From assembly GCF_003589595.1 (NCBI RefSeq), contig NW_020653854.1, positions 25,681,030-25,745,029 on the forward strand: a stretch of 64,000 bases of DNA, given 5' to 3'. Each line of letters opens with the position of its first letter. Position 1 is the stretch's first letter. The translations under genes and the position numbers were made by a program. The notes under the pieces were generated by a model. That model ran no database searches. It had not been told where the DNA came from and saw only the letters and a list, made by a program, of their open reading frames with translations. This DNA is from Hyposmocoma kahamanoa (Eukaryota > Arthropoda > Insecta > Lepidoptera > Cosmopterigidae). Of the stretch, positions 47,276 through 58,411 are shown one piece after another.

Positions 47276-47700
47276 ACTCCTTGAAATAGAACTCTTCGTG
47301 CAAGAAGTACTGCCACTTAACCTATACGAGTCGTCGAGTAGTAACGTTAGCATTACTGCATTCAGGTTTTGAAAGGTTAAGGGTGCTGGTGAAATTACAG
47401 GCACGTGAGACGAACCAAACCTAAATGGGTGATGAAGTACTTTCATAGATTTCTCATAGATGGCGCTACGACTAAAAAGTCGTTGAAAACCGAATACAAA
47501 GACCCGACAACTAATTTCACAAAAAATAATTGAATACAAATGTAGTCACACGGAACTTGTCAATTTATTTGTCAAGGTGATGGACGCAGTGCCCCTCAGA
47601 TCTTTGTGATTTAAAGCTCTGAGTGGCACTGCAACTGCTATGGACAAGCGTGTCATTTACCAGCGCCATGTTCGTCCCGTCACAAGGTATCTTAAAAAAC
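47276..47700 (+). mobile_element. Rep-A copy interrupted by ~140 bp
   Basis: The head part is 47276-47411 and the tail part about 47554-47700 (TGTCAATTTATTTGTCAAGG ... CGTCCCGTCACAAGGTATC). The inserted 47412-47553 sequence contains CATAGATTTCTCATAGATGG and has no recognisable family. Confidence 0.78.
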
Positions 47701-48594
47701 CTGCATATATCGCTACGCTCTTGACAAACTTATTTCCCCGTCTTCAGTCGCATCTGTCTCCTCACACATGCCGATTCAATCTTCATAACCTGTTTTTTTG
47801 TTAAGGACATCCAAAACTGATCGAGGTATATAAGGCGAGGTGCATACGACGACCATGATGTAAACGACAAGCAAGCGTTAGCCATTTCCAATTTACATGT
47901 GGAAAAGTAAGTAGAAATTGTGTTTTTTCTTCACTTTGAAGGAGTTTTAATTTAAGGGATATTTGTCAAGCAAGGGCCTACACGTGCGCCAGCGTCGGTC
48001 ACGACAGCCGCCTCTACCCGTGTCTCAACTCTTGCGCAAGCAGTTTATATTACATGTGATAGATGATACAAATAAATCACGGGAGATTAATACCGCTGCT
48101 ACAAATTACTTAAATTTCTCATATGGAAATAAGTTCTTGTTTTGGATTAAATTACATTGTTCACTGGTTTGTTTAACATGCAATGTAAAATAGTTCACCA
48201 TGGCAGTCTCTAATAGTCCCCAACTGAACAAGAGCCACTTTTGAAAAGTTTAAGGAAAGTAATGCCATCTTTAGGGTATACGCTTTTAAAGTTTTTTTAC
48301 GATTTTAATGAGTACATGTAGTGGTTGTATTCATAACTGATAACTGTTAAAAGCTGCCTAAATTAAGTATGTAACTGTATAAAAGTAGATATTGATACAT
48401 TCACAATTTTCAAGAGTCACGGTTCGTGTATAGCACGGCAATGACACGATCGTCGATTGACAGGCGCACGCGCAGTTTCGTTAGTTATCTATAAGTCAGA
48501 TGTATCGATCTCTGTATGGAATGTACGATGTGACATTGACGTGAGTATAGAATTGTGATGTTGCGTGACGGAGTTTTTTTTTTATAAAATTGTG

Positions 48595-48670
48595 GATGGC
48601 AGTGCGTGGAGACGACTAAGAGTTCATACATCGCCTTTAAGAAAGAAGTCGAGGGTTTGAATCCTTTTAA
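48595..48670 (+). mobile_element. tRNA-like SINE head remnant
   Basis: GATGGCAGTGCGTGGAGACG and, 50 bases on, AGGGTTTGAATCC as a B-box match. Confidence 0.3.
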
Positions 48671-48849
48671 AAGTATAGTAATAATGTGCTAAACAACCAC
48701 TCAAATTACCTGGTCTCAAACTGGGATATTCCCTGTACAAAAATAACGAAATTCACTCCAAGGCACTAATCCGAACAGCCCCATATCTTTCTACATTAAT
48801 TTTAACTATAGTGACTCTCCCTACCGACCCGTAGTCCCCAGACCCCCGC

Positions 48850-48893
48850 AGACCCATTACTGCGTTCCAGTTCTGAAGGGTAAGGGTACTTGA
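48850..48893 (+). mobile_element. Rep-A fragment
   Basis: CATTACTGCGTTCCAGTTCTG followed by AAGGGTAAGGGTAC: 40 bases of the Rep-A middle placed before a longer copy. Confidence 0.6.
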
Positions 48894-48896
48894 AAT

Positions 48897-49273
48897 AAAA
48901 ACTGAATAAGGTTGCATTAGTGTAACCAGTCGAAACGGTAAAAAATGGCTATAATTATAATAGGCGTCCCGGTTTGGCAATTTTGGTTCAAATTTTTTAG
49001 TACCAATAAAGCTCGTAATGAAAGAGATAGTCCAGGGAAGTACTGCCACCTTAAATATTTCTGCCGCCAAGCACTAATACTCACATTACTGCATTTCGGT
49101 TTTGAAGGATTAAGGGTGCTGGTAAAATTACAGGCACATGGGACTTATCACAGTGCCACTAAGATCTTTGCAATTTAAAGCTCTCAGTGGCACTGCGACT
49201 GTTATAAAACAAGGCGTATCGCTTTACCACCAAGTACACGACTTGTTCGTCCCTTCACTTGTACCATAAAAAA
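48897..49273 (+). mobile_element. Rep-A copy with 5' extension
   Basis: Rep-A proper is about 48990-49273 (TTTTTTAGTACC to CTTGTACCATAAAAAA). The preceding 95 bases (AAAACTGAATAAGGTTGC ... TAATAGGCGTCCCGG) recur before the copy at 52032, so the parent element extends farther 5' than most copies. Confidence 0.82.
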
Positions 49274-49529
49274 GAAGTTTATTTCCCAAATTGGGACCCC
49301 CATCATCCGTTGGGCCACCGAAGTCGTAAAGAAAAGAAATCGAGGTCGTAAAAAACCAGCATGTATTTTACTTATAATTTTAATATCTACGTTGTGTACA
49401 TTTGAGAATAAAGTGCAATACCTCTCGCTAACGGCGAAGAAAAAGATCTTGCTGAAGCCTGCACATCAAAGAAGGTTCACAACGCATTTAAAACTAATAG
49501 AAATTCCCACATTGCATTCTTTTTATGTA

Positions 49530-50062
49530 AAGAAGGAGGCAAACAAGCAGACGAGCCCCTTGATAGGAGGTGGTCATCGTCGCCCATGGACATTTGCAAT
49601 ATCCGATGAGCTACCTATGCGTTGCCAGCCTTTGAGAGCCCTGTAAACACGCTTTTTGACGAACCCCGTATCATAGCGCAAAGGAAATACTTCAGGAGGA
49701 AGATCATTCCACATGTTGCAGGTTCGAGGAAGGAATGAACGAAATGCCCGCGTGGTCTTACAATGCCAGGCATCTAAGATGTGGGGATGGACTCTACTCG
49801 TTTGGCGGGAGGTGCGATGGTAGAAACGAGACAGTGGCACCAGTTCGAAAAGTTCTTCAGAGCACTCACCATTATAAAGACGATAGAACACACACAGACA
49901 GCCATCGTCTCTACATACCGTCTGTGAGTTTGGAATCATCGATAATACGAACAGCCCTACGTTGGAGTCAATGTATCAAGGTGGTATTTGGGAGCTCCTG
50001 CCCAGAGATGCGAACAATACTCCATATGGGGACGTATTTGTGTTTTATATAACATTGTGCCT
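49530..50062 (-). mobile_element. Non-LTR retrotransposon, RT C-terminus and 3' UTR
   Basis: A 121-codon frame (49574-49939) reads VFYRLYNGECSEELFELVPL ... RTCNMWNDLPPEVFPLRYD ... GSSSDIANVHGRR. This is the C-terminal part of jockey/CR1-type ORF2, related to the intact ORF at 53645-56641 (FYRMYHGECSEELFNLIPP). Similarity continues to about 50062 with frame damage. The 3' UTR contains CATGGGCGACGATGACCACC on the minus strand. Confidence 0.83.
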
Positions 50063-50063
50063 G

Positions 50064-50140
50064 CAAGGCGACTATAGTCTAAACCCTCTCCTTGGGAGTG
50101 GCTTGTGTTCAGCAGTGGGAGGTGTAAAGGGTTGACGATT
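50064..50140 (+). mobile_element. RTE-like 3' end fragment
   Basis: TAAACCCTCTCCTTGGGAGTG, TCAGCAGTGGGAGGTG and a GACGATTATCG tail, like 12600-12700. Confidence 0.45.
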
Positions 50141-50812
50141 ATCGTCGTGTCGATGAATGCGAAGTAGTAATTTATATAAATTATTCACAAATATGTATAA
50201 TGTACAAGTATATCTTCGTGCGCACCTCCATGATAATTTACTTGTCGGTAAGCCACAAGCTTGGAAGGTCGTCGACATTTATTAAGTACCTTATGGAGCA
50301 AATTATGGTTGTTGTATAGATTATACGAGTAACACATCAGTTATAGGTACGTGTCTTGTCAATATAAAATGCATATATTCGTTACTAATAGTTTTTTTTT
50401 ATAAATGTAAGTGGTTTTGTAAAACCAGTGAAGCCAAGAGGAATCTTACTGTTAAATTGAGCAAACTTGTAGAATTTGAACTTCAAGTAGCGTTTCTAGT
50501 ACTTAGGTTTTCTGACTCGAATTTATACTGGTTCCTTATTAATAATAAATTATATTTATAAAGAACAGATTGAACGTGAAAATTTATTACTAAATTAAAA
50601 TTTTATAATTAACGTTTTTTTGAAAAAAAAATGCTATTTAGACACGAAAAACTTCTTTCATTTCCAATTTGTTACAATCGCGAAAATCTTAATAATAACA
50701 AATGGTAATAAATTTATTCGTTTAAAGTTTCAACGTTACAAAGTATAAAATATACACCATACATAGTACACCAAAAATCAAAACATATGACAGCTGGAAT
50801 TCGATATGATTT
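50141..50812. other. No gene seen
   Basis: AT-rich sequence with no shared repeat and no coding signal recognised. Confidence 0.45.
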
Positions 50813-51335
50813 TTAACCGACTCAACAAAAAAGGTTAGAGGTTATACGTTTGGCTGCATGCATGTTTTCAGATATCTCCGTCAATTGTGAACCGATTTTG
50901 GAAATTCTTTTTTTGTTTGAAAGGGTGCACTCGCGTGGTGGCCCCATTGTCACCAAGCCACACTCTAACTAGAGGATCCCATTAAATTCTAGAAAATTCC
51001 CCAAATTTTATAGACATTTGTGTGTATTCACCAATTTCTCCATCAATTGTGCACCGATTTTGAAAATACTATTTTTGTCTGAAAGGGTATACTCTCGAGG
51101 TGATCTCTGATGCCGTTCCGGGTTAGTTTCGGCTATCACAAATCACTAATTATTTTCAAGAAATAAAAGTCGACTTTTCATTTGACACAATACATGTAAT
51201 CCACAAATCACCGTCGCCATGACAACCGGAAAAGAAAGTATAAAATATACAAAGGAGTCCGTAACAGTCCCATTGTCACCCAGAAGTCAGATGCAGATGA
51301 GGGGATCCCATGAAAATAAAAAAGTCGGTTTTTTC
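50813..51335 (+). mobile_element. Rep-B-related longer element (copy 8)
   Basis: It begins TTTTAACCGACTCAACAAAA and ends AAAGTCGGTTTTTTCAAT. Inside, the block CACCGATTTTGRAAATWCT ... GAAAGGGTRYACTCKCG occurs twice about 170 bp apart. It is distinct from the short Rep-B copies but shares their AACCGAC ends. Confidence 0.6.
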
Positions 51336-51357
51336 AATGAAAAGTTATAATTATTAC

Positions 51358-51586
51358 CATTGACTTACAATTATATGGACGTCGGGTCCGCGCTAAAAAG
51401 TGTCCGCACTTGTAAGGCGCTAAAATCGTATACAGAGCGCCAAACTCCGCTTTAGTCTTCATTTGTTCTACTGACAGCGCGATACTGCGATGACATTACA
51501 ATTTAAATTTCGAATAGGTTGGACTTGGGACATTTTTTTCGTGGTTTTTGTATTAGACCCGTCGTCCATTTATTTGTAAGTCAATG
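51358..51586 (+). mobile_element. MITE-C copy 2 (229 bp)
   Basis: CATTGACTTACAATTATATGG ... ATTTGTAAGTCAATG with ATTATTAC on both sides (51350-51357, 51587-51594). It carries about 50 bp less in the middle than copy 1. Confidence 0.92.
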
Positions 51587-51941
51587 ATTATTACTCTTTC
51601 TTTAACATTTTTTATTACCCGTAGCAAATCTAAACAAATCACATACTTCTTATTAGTTATTTAAAAGTAATTATTAGTTACGCAACTCTCCAACCGGGTA
51701 ATAAACATATCATTTCGATAATAAGACCAATTAGTAGCATAATATCGAGTGTAGTATCTAATCTGTGACTATAAGCTTATGAAGCCCACTCTCCGCCCAC
51801 AAGTGGACCTCTCGCCCACTGTCTGCGACAATACAAGCCTAACATATAGACTCCCTTAAAATATTTACATAAATTTGGATGCAGAACGATAGCTATCTCA
51901 GTTTCTAATAAGAACATATTGGTTAATTATTAAAAATAAAA

Positions 51942-52208
51942 ACTCAATATGGTTGCGTGGGTAGTGTAACCAATCAAATAGTCAAAAATGGTGAAAACTA
52001 TAATAGGCGTCCCGTTAGGTAATTTTTGGTTCAAGTTTTTTAGTAGTTACACATTACTGTGCTTCGGTTTTGAAGGAAGAGAGTGCTGGTGAAGTTACAG
52101 GACCTTGTCAACTTATGTCTCAAGGTGACAGGCCTCGGTGGCCGTCCTTCAGATATTTGTTACTTAAAGTTCTGAGCGGTACTGCAACTGTTATAGACAG
52201 GCGTTTTA
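51942..52208 (+). mobile_element. Rep-A copy with 5' extension, head deleted
   Basis: The extension is 51942-52040 (ATAATAGGCGTCCCG ... TTTTTTAGTAG), then GTTACACATTACTGTGCTTCG through GCGGTACTGCAACTGTTATAG. It ends before the A tail. Confidence 0.78.
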
Positions 52209-52962
52209 AAGTAAATGGACTTGAGTAAATTCAGCTCTGGATCACATATTGGCTTTAATGTAACTTGCACATTGAATTTCAATTTGTAAAACCGAGGAAA
52301 ACTTTACTTTCGATGATAACAATATTTTTGTGTTCTAGCAGTATAAGAATAAAAATGTAAGGTCGTAACTATAAAATGTAACTCGAATTATATCTCGGTA
52401 AGTGTGATTAATTGGAAATTATCTGTCATTATTTATAATTACCGAAATTTAAAATAAACTTATTACTTTTACAAATAAAACATCGCCAGCCGGGAATTAA
52501 CTTTTTAGGGTTCAAATACGAAATCGTCGCCTCAAACTCGTATCTTAAAACACAAAGTTACTAAAGAAATGCCAAAAATGGATTATATGTACAAATTTTG
52601 CACGATGGTTTGACATCACAATTCCTTTATATTCACACATTGACTTTTGCCTATTCTTAAAGTAATGCATCCAAATTAACACCCTTGATAAGAAGTTTAA
52701 TATAAATAGAAAGTTTTGCCATCTCCTGAATCACTCTTTATAAGATACGAATTTAAGAAAGTAAGGCGTCGATATATTATTCAATGGGAAAACAGCAGCA
52801 GTAACAGCAGGAGTAGCGTGAGATGCGGCGAGTGCCAGAATGTTCGATTTGCATTTTTGAGCTTTTTCGGCACCCTCCTGTAGGTTTAGGTTAGGTTAGT
52901 ATATGAAAAAGCTGAATTTCTTTGCTTTCCCAATTGCAGTTATTAATAACTACCGGTAAAAT

Positions 52963-53225
52963 CATTGACTTACAAATAAATGGGCGACGGGTCTAATACA
53001 AGTCATCCTATTTAAACGTAGTGACATGTAAAGGAATATGAAAAAGCTAAAACGTTGAATTTAAATTGTAATGTCATCGTAGTACTGTCTAATTTTGCTT
53101 GCTTCGCTGTCAGTCGAACAAACGAAGACTAGAGCGTGAATGACGCTCTGTATACGATTTTAACGCCCTATAAGTTGGGACACTTTTTAACGCGGACCCG
53201 ACGTCCATATAATTGTAAGTCAATG
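52963..53225 (-). mobile_element. MITE-C copy 3 (263 bp), inverted
   Basis: CATTGACTTACAAATAAATGG ... CATATAATTGTAAGTCAATG with GGTAAAAT on both sides (52955-52962, 53226-53233). It is the inverse of copy 1, with near-identical interior. Confidence 0.92.
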
Positions 53226-53296
53226 GGTAAAATAGACTAATTTTACAGTTTGTATCACATTTACCAGGTATTATTAATATTTATCATATTAATTAC

Positions 53297-53447
53297 ACTT
53301 ACCGTAACATAAATATTGCATTTATCTGATCTATAGCTACTGATAATTGATCCAGGTTAAAAACTAATTAACATTTTAAAGTCCATGATCGATTCTAATG
53401 TCAGTAGCTATAGATCAGATAAATGCAATATTTATGTTACGGTAAGT
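53297..53447. repeat. Perfect 47-bp inverted repeat at the gap edge
   Basis: 53297-53343 (ACTTACCGTAACATAAATA ...) and 53401-53447 are exact inverse copies with a 57-base spacer. The right arm stops at the first N. Confidence 0.9.
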
Positions 53448-53547
53448 NNNNNNNNNNNNNNNNNNNNNNNNNNNNNNNNNNNNNNNNNNNNNNNNNNNNN
53501 NNNNNNNNNNNNNNNNNNNNNNNNNNNNNNNNNNNNNNNNNNNNNNN
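53448..53547. other. Assembly gap, exactly 100 N
   Basis: One hundred consecutive N, the conventional placeholder for a gap of unknown length. It hides the 3' end of the retrotransposon to its right. Confidence 0.99.
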
Positions 53548-56500
53548 TACATGACAGGCAAATGACTCCACTCCACCTGATGTTAAGTGGAAAGTGGTAT
53601 CCAAACGCGAAGGAACCTAGTGCAGCGATGGAATCCTCACTGCACTAGCCACCTCCACCCTGTCTGCCTACAATATGCCTCTTCACGCCTCGTTTGAAGG
53701 ACCCCATATCATAAGAGGGAGGGAAGACATGTGCCGGAAGGGAGTTCCATTTGTCAACCGTGCGGCAGAGAAAGGAGCCACCGAACCTTTTAGTACGCGA
53801 TGGAATTCGGCAGGTAGTGAAACGGTGACTACGAAGGCCAGCACGCGTGGTTCTGAGCAGGAACGGGGAAGGGGGGATGAGGTTAAACAGCTCTTCAGAG
53901 CACTCACCATGGTACATGCGGTAAAAGGCGCTAAGCGATGCAACATCTCTACGCAGTTGCAGAGGTTCAAGGCGTGATGAGACCTCTTCGTCGCCTATAA
54001 TTCTAGTAGCACGACGCTGTAATTTATCCAAGGCATCGAGTAGGTACTTGGCGGAGCCGTCCCACAAGTGCGAACAATACTCAACGCAAGACCGGACCTG
54101 TGTTTTGTACAGCAGGCATAACTGGTCCGGCGTGAAAAAACGTCGCACCTTGTTCAGGACTCCGAGTTTCCGTGAGGCTGTTTTGATCACAGATTCGATG
54201 TAGCTCCTTGGATTCAAATCACAGCAGATTTCCATACCGAGCAAGGTGAAACTGCTCCGAGGTGAAAGTGCTGTGCTCATCAGAGAAGGCATGGGAAGGA
54301 ACGGCGACAATTTTGTTGTTAACGCGCAAACCTGTGTTTTCTTGGCGTTGAACTCCACAAGATTACTGGATCCCCATGCAGATATGAGGTCCAATATCCT
54401 ATTGAGCTCAACGACAAGATCAGATCGCTCTCTGTCAGTATCGGCGCGCCCAGCTGCGGGGAATCCATGATATCCCCCATGAACAGTGCTATCATCTGCA
54501 TAACAATGAATATTCCCAAGTGGAAGCATATCATTGATATGCAGAAGGAAAAGCATGGGAGATAGGACGGATCCCTGCGGTACGCCGGCGTTCACATTCA
54601 CGAACCTCGAAATGCTGCCGTCAGAAACGACGCGAATTCTCCGCTCACGAAGGAAATCGGCAATCCAGCTGCATAACTGGGCTGGCAAACCGTACGCCGG
54701 GAGCTTGGAGAGAAGAGCTTTGTGCCAGACCCGATCGAACGCTTTGGCTATATCGAGGCTAACAGCCAACGACTCGCCACGTTTGTCTATAGCATCACCC
54801 CAAATATGCGATAAGTACGCTAGAAGGTCACCCGTTGATCGTTTCGGACGAAACCCATACTGCCGATCATTAATTATGGAGTGATCTTCTAGGTATTGGG
54901 TCAGTTGTTTATTAAGGATCCGCTCTAAAATCTTGCATATTATGGAAGTAATGGCTATGGGACGGTAATTATGCGGGTCTGATCGGTCGCCTTTTTTGGG
55001 AACTGGTTGCACATTAGCCTCTCTCCAAGAGTCCGGCACACGACCTGAAGAGAGCGACAGACGATACAGTCGCGTTAGCACGGGAGTCAACTCAGCTGCG
55101 CAATTCCTAAGTACAATCGCTGGGATACCATCAGGACCACTAGCTTTCCGGACGTCGAGAGACTGCAGCTGCGTACGCACATCGCATTGTCTGATACGAA
55201 TATCAGACATCGTGTAGCCACAGTGAGGTAGAGTTGGTGGCTGTGCGTTACAGTCGTCGAGACAGGAGTTAGCCGCAAACAGATTTGCCAAGAGGTCGGC
55301 TTTATCTTGCGGCTTGTGGGCTAGATTGCCGTCAGAATATCTCAGCGGTGGCAGCGAGGGCTGGCAGAAGTTCGACGCAACGGCTCTGGCCAGACGCCAG
55401 TAACTACGACTACCAGTGGGATGCGTCAGGAGTTCTTGGCCAACTCGTGCGACGCGCTGAGCATCCGCTCTGATGTACGCTCTTTTGCAAGACCTGGTGG
55501 CATTATTGTAGGCTGTTTTAAGTGAGTTCGTATTGGGATCGTCTGAAGCTAGACCCCTGATCCAAGCGCGGTATGCAGTCTGTTTGTTCTCAACAGCCAC
55601 AGCACACTCACGGTTGAACCAGCGGTTGCGCCTCCCTTTACTGACGAGATCCGAATGCGGGATGTGGTATTCCATCCCGATTAAGATCTCATCAGCAACG
55701 GCAGTCGCGCTAGCTGTTGGATCCACCTCACTAAAACAGCGCTGCCGCCAGGGAACGGATGCAAAATAGTCCCGCATACCGTCCCAATCTGCCGACGCAT
55801 AATGCCAAATGCGGCGTTTAGCCACAGTAGGTGGTGGTGGCAGTAACGTTGCCACTTTAGTGGATATCAAGCAGTGATCCGAAGTGCCCAGAGGGGCTTG
55901 GACCACCACCCGATATCCAGCCGGGCGAGACGTCAGCAGAAGGTCCAACAAAGAGGGCGCGTCACCAACCCTATCTGGAATCCGGGTGGGCTGGTTTACC
56001 AGTTGGGTTAAATCGTGTGTGAGAGCGAATGTGTGGGCAGTTCTTCCAGCATGGTCAGTTTTAGAGGAACTTAACCACGACTCGTGGTGAGCATTGAAGT
56101 CCCCTAAAAACACCAATTCCGCTGTAGGAAACTGCGCCTGCGCGTCATCTGCCGCCCGAGTAAGGTGGTCCATGAGACGAGTTGTCTCCATGTCGCCGTG
56201 GTGGGATCTGTAGAGGCACATGTAGACACGGCAATGACTGCCCAGGTCAACATGTACCCCAAGGATGGAGAAGGAGGGGTCCTCCAAATGACGCAGACGG
56301 CGACAGCAAACATCTGCCCGGACAAACAAGCAGACCCCAGCTTTCGCTTTGAAGGACTCTTCAAGCATATAGCCAGGGTAATTCAAGTAGCTGCTGTCAG
56401 CCGGGCAGAGTATTTGCGTCTCCGTAAGGAACAGCATTTCTGGTCGAGCCGTCTCAAGATGTTGATGGACGGCGTGGATGTTACTGTGGAGTCCTCGAAT

Positions 56501-57195
56501 GTTCGTGAACTCCACCTTAAAGAGCGCTTTAGTGGTGGGGGTGTGCACCGCTGTACGACCAAAATTTGTACTTTGCGCTAACATGTTGGAGGGAAAAAGA
56601 GGCGTGAAGCGAGAAAACAGTGCCGCGACACAAGCGGTCAAATCGCGGGGCCTGCTTCCCCAGAGACTTGCCTACAGACAAGTTGCGCTGATCCGCCGGA
56701 CGGAAGGGCCCCCGAACCCCCCCGGGAATGGCCGCCGGGACCCCACCTCCCGGTCACCAACCGGCACGACGAACCACACCGAGATTATGCGCGGCATGGT
56801 GAGGCAGCCTCACGAGCTGGTTAAGCACGCTTGGGCCCCTGTACTGTACCGCGGGCGGCCAGCGGAACAACCGTTTCTACGGGTCTCCCTGGCCGGCGGG
56901 TCAATGCAGTTGTCCTGGCACTGGTTCGGCGGAAGCCTCCACAGACCACAAATGTCGCGGCAGCGTTGCCTCGGGCTCTGGTTGTACGCTGACTGATCCC
57001 GGAACGCATCCGACTAGCGAACACTTGGCGGGTTTTCCATCATGCGCACGGTGGTCACTAACCAGGCGGGTTTTCAAGCCCTACCACCAGTGGAGCAGCT
57101 GGTTGCTCAATATCCCTTAGTCGCCTCTTACGACACCCACGGGAAGAGAGGGGCGGTGAATTGTATTCTAATCCGTCACCGCACGGTTAAACACG
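53548..57195 (-). mobile_element. Non-LTR retrotransposon, apparently intact ORF
   Basis: A GC-rich block on the minus strand. From right to left it has a ~550-bp 5' leader (inverted TCGCCTCTTACGACACCCAC at 57120-57139), the endonuclease-RT ORF (53645-56641), and a ~100-bp 3' UTR (inverted CCACCTGATGTTAAGTGGAA) that runs into the gap. The right limit near 57195 is where composition falls back to AT-rich. I see no ORF1; only a 67-aa frame (56821-57024) lies in the leader. Target duplications cannot be tested because the 3' end is in the gap. Confidence 0.9.
53645..56641 (-). CDS. Retrotransposon ORF2: AP endonuclease plus reverse transcriptase (998 aa)
   Basis: This single unbroken frame encodes the enzyme for target-primed reverse transcription. 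The endonuclease comes first: FTNIRGLHSNIHAVHQHLE near residue 47, LFLTETQ, GDFNAHHESW near 185 and GTSDHCLIS near 255. The reverse transcriptase follows: VPKKGDRSDPHNYRPIAITS near 550, SLDIAKAFDRVWH near 632, GVPQGSVLSPMLFLLHINDM near 690 and CYADDS at 712-717. The C-terminal domain reads FYRMYHGECSEELF ... DKWNSLPAHVFPPSYD. All catalytic motifs I can read are present, with no frameshift or stop. The architecture is that of jockey/CR1-group elements; the clade is not resolved. The first ATG is 56639-56641; a second is at residue 20. GC content is far above the flanks. Confidence 0.92.
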   Translation of the reverse strand: MTACVAALFSRFTPLFPSNMLAQSTNFGRTAVHTPTTKALFKVEFTNIRGLHSNIHAVHQHLETARPEMLFLTETQILCPADSSYLNYPGYMLEESFKAKAGVCLFVRADVCCRRLRHLEDPSFSILGVHVDLGSHCRVYMCLYRSHHGDMETTRLMDHLTRAADDAQAQFPTAELVFLGDFNAHHESWLSSSKTDHAGRTAHTFALTHDLTQLVNQPTRIPDRVGDAPSLLDLLLTSRPAGYRVVVQAPLGTSDHCLISTKVATLLPPPPTVAKRRIWHYASADWDGMRDYFASVPWRQRCFSEVDPTASATAVADEILIGMEYHIPHSDLVSKGRRNRWFNRECAVAVENKQTAYRAWIRGLASDDPNTNSLKTAYNNATRSCKRAYIRADAQRVARVGQELLTHPTGSRSYWRLARAVASNFCQPSLPPLRYSDGNLAHKPQDKADLLANLFAANSCLDDCNAQPPTLPHCGYTMSDIRIRQCDVRTQLQSLDVRKASGPDGIPAIVLRNCAAELTPVLTRLYRLSLSSGRVPDSWREANVQPVPKKGDRSDPHNYRPIAITSIICKILERILNKQLTQYLEDHSIINDRQYGFRPKRSTGDLLAYLSHIWGDAIDKRGESLAVSLDIAKAFDRVWHKALLSKLPAYGLPAQLCSWIADFLRERRIRVVSDGSISRFVNVNAGVPQGSVLSPMLFLLHINDMLPLGNIHCYADDSTVHGGYHGFPAAGRADTDRERSDLVVELNRILDLISAWGSSNLVEFNAKKTQVCALTTKLSPFLPMPSLMSTALSPRSSFTLLGMEICCDLNPRSYIESVIKTASRKLGVLNKVRRFFTPDQLCLLYKTQVRSCVEYCSHLWDGSAKYLLDALDKLQRRATRIIGDEEVSSRLEPLQLRRDVASLSAFYRMYHGECSEELFNLIPPSPFLLRTTRAGLRSHRFTTCRIPSRTKRFGGSFLCRTVDKWNSLPAHVFPPSYDMGSFKRGVKRHIVGRQGGGG

Positions 57196-57800
57196 GGTAA
57201 AGCACGGTTGTTTGAGCATATTACTGATTAACGTGACATTTTGTGGTTTGTCCATTGCTGACATTTGATACAAACCAGATTTAGGAGCTAATTACAAGGG
57301 ACTGCATGCTTAATGTCATCCATCACGTAAAAAATAATTGAAATGACATTTAGGAAATGAAACTATTTTTCCGGATTTAAATCGCGTATAATTGTTTTTT
57401 CAAACAAACCAACGTTTCAGGCCCTTTACAGGTCCCATGGTCACGGTTGACTGAGGTGATACAGTCATCAACCAGTTATATCTAATATTAATGCGAACCA
57501 CCCTATTTTTTCACTACAGCTACAAAAGTTGTTAATGAGGAATTTATACCTCAATTTTTAATTTTACAAAGAAACATTCCTATTTACGCTACATTACGTT
57601 TTACAAATTATTTTATGTAATCCTCCTATTTTTTTTAAATTCCTATGTGTAATAATCCCTATGCGTAACAGTCTCGAAAACCTGAGAACTCTATATGAAA
57701 TGAATATTTCTTTCATCTATTAGTTTGCGATGTGCAATAATAATAATAATGTGACCAATCAGTTTCATAGTCAGAAGGTCGATATTTGAGCAAATTACCC
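57196..57800. other. No gene seen
   Basis: AT-rich sequence between the retrotransposon leader and a Rep-A copy, with an (AAT)n stretch near 57738-57751. No coding signal recognised. Confidence 0.45.
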
Positions 57801-57802
57801 TC

Positions 57803-58060
57803 CTTTTTTTTAATGACGAACTAGTCGTGCGCCTGGTTGTAAGTGACACGCCTTTCCATAACAATTTCAGTCCAACTCAGAGCTTTAAATAACAAAGATC
57901 TGCGTACTGTCTTTGTACCCGTCACCCTGAAACAAATTGATAAGTCCCAGGTGCCAATAATTGCATTAGGACCCTTACTTTTCCAAACGCAGGAACGCAG
58001 TACTGCTCGTATTACTAGTTAGTGGTGGCAGTACTTCCCTGGACGAACTCTATCACAAGC
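57803..58060 (-). mobile_element. Rep-A copy, diverged
   Basis: TTTTTTTTAATGACGAACTAG ... CACCCTGAAACAAATTGAT ... CCCTGGACGAACTCTATCAC. Confidence 0.78.
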
Positions 58061-58411
58061 TATACTGAACTATACATAAACCGACACACGCTACATATTT
58101 TGAAACAACACACGCGTTCTTTTATTTAACTCTTTGTTCCAAGTTGAAATACGTCAGCTGAACAAATAAATGTGATGGTTCATACAACATTTGGCCACGC
58201 CGTGTCGCCTACGTGATGCCCACGTTACCCCGCGGGGTCAACGGAAGCCTTAATTACAACATAAATCTAAAAGAAATGGACATGCCTGGTGTAATCATTT
58301 TGATGTAATTAGTACAGTCTTAACTATGTAGGCGTTAATTGTTACTGATGTCCATGCGGAGATCCGTTAATTTTTCATTCATATGATTCTAATTTCGTTC
58401 AAGATTATGAT

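Noticed and set aside
52881..52900. Interstitial telomere repeat (TTAGG)n
   Set aside because: Only about three imperfect units; within chance for AT-rich sequence.
56165..56996. 138- and 172-aa + strand ORFs
   Set aside because: They are antisense shadows of the GC-rich retrotransposon ORF and its leader.
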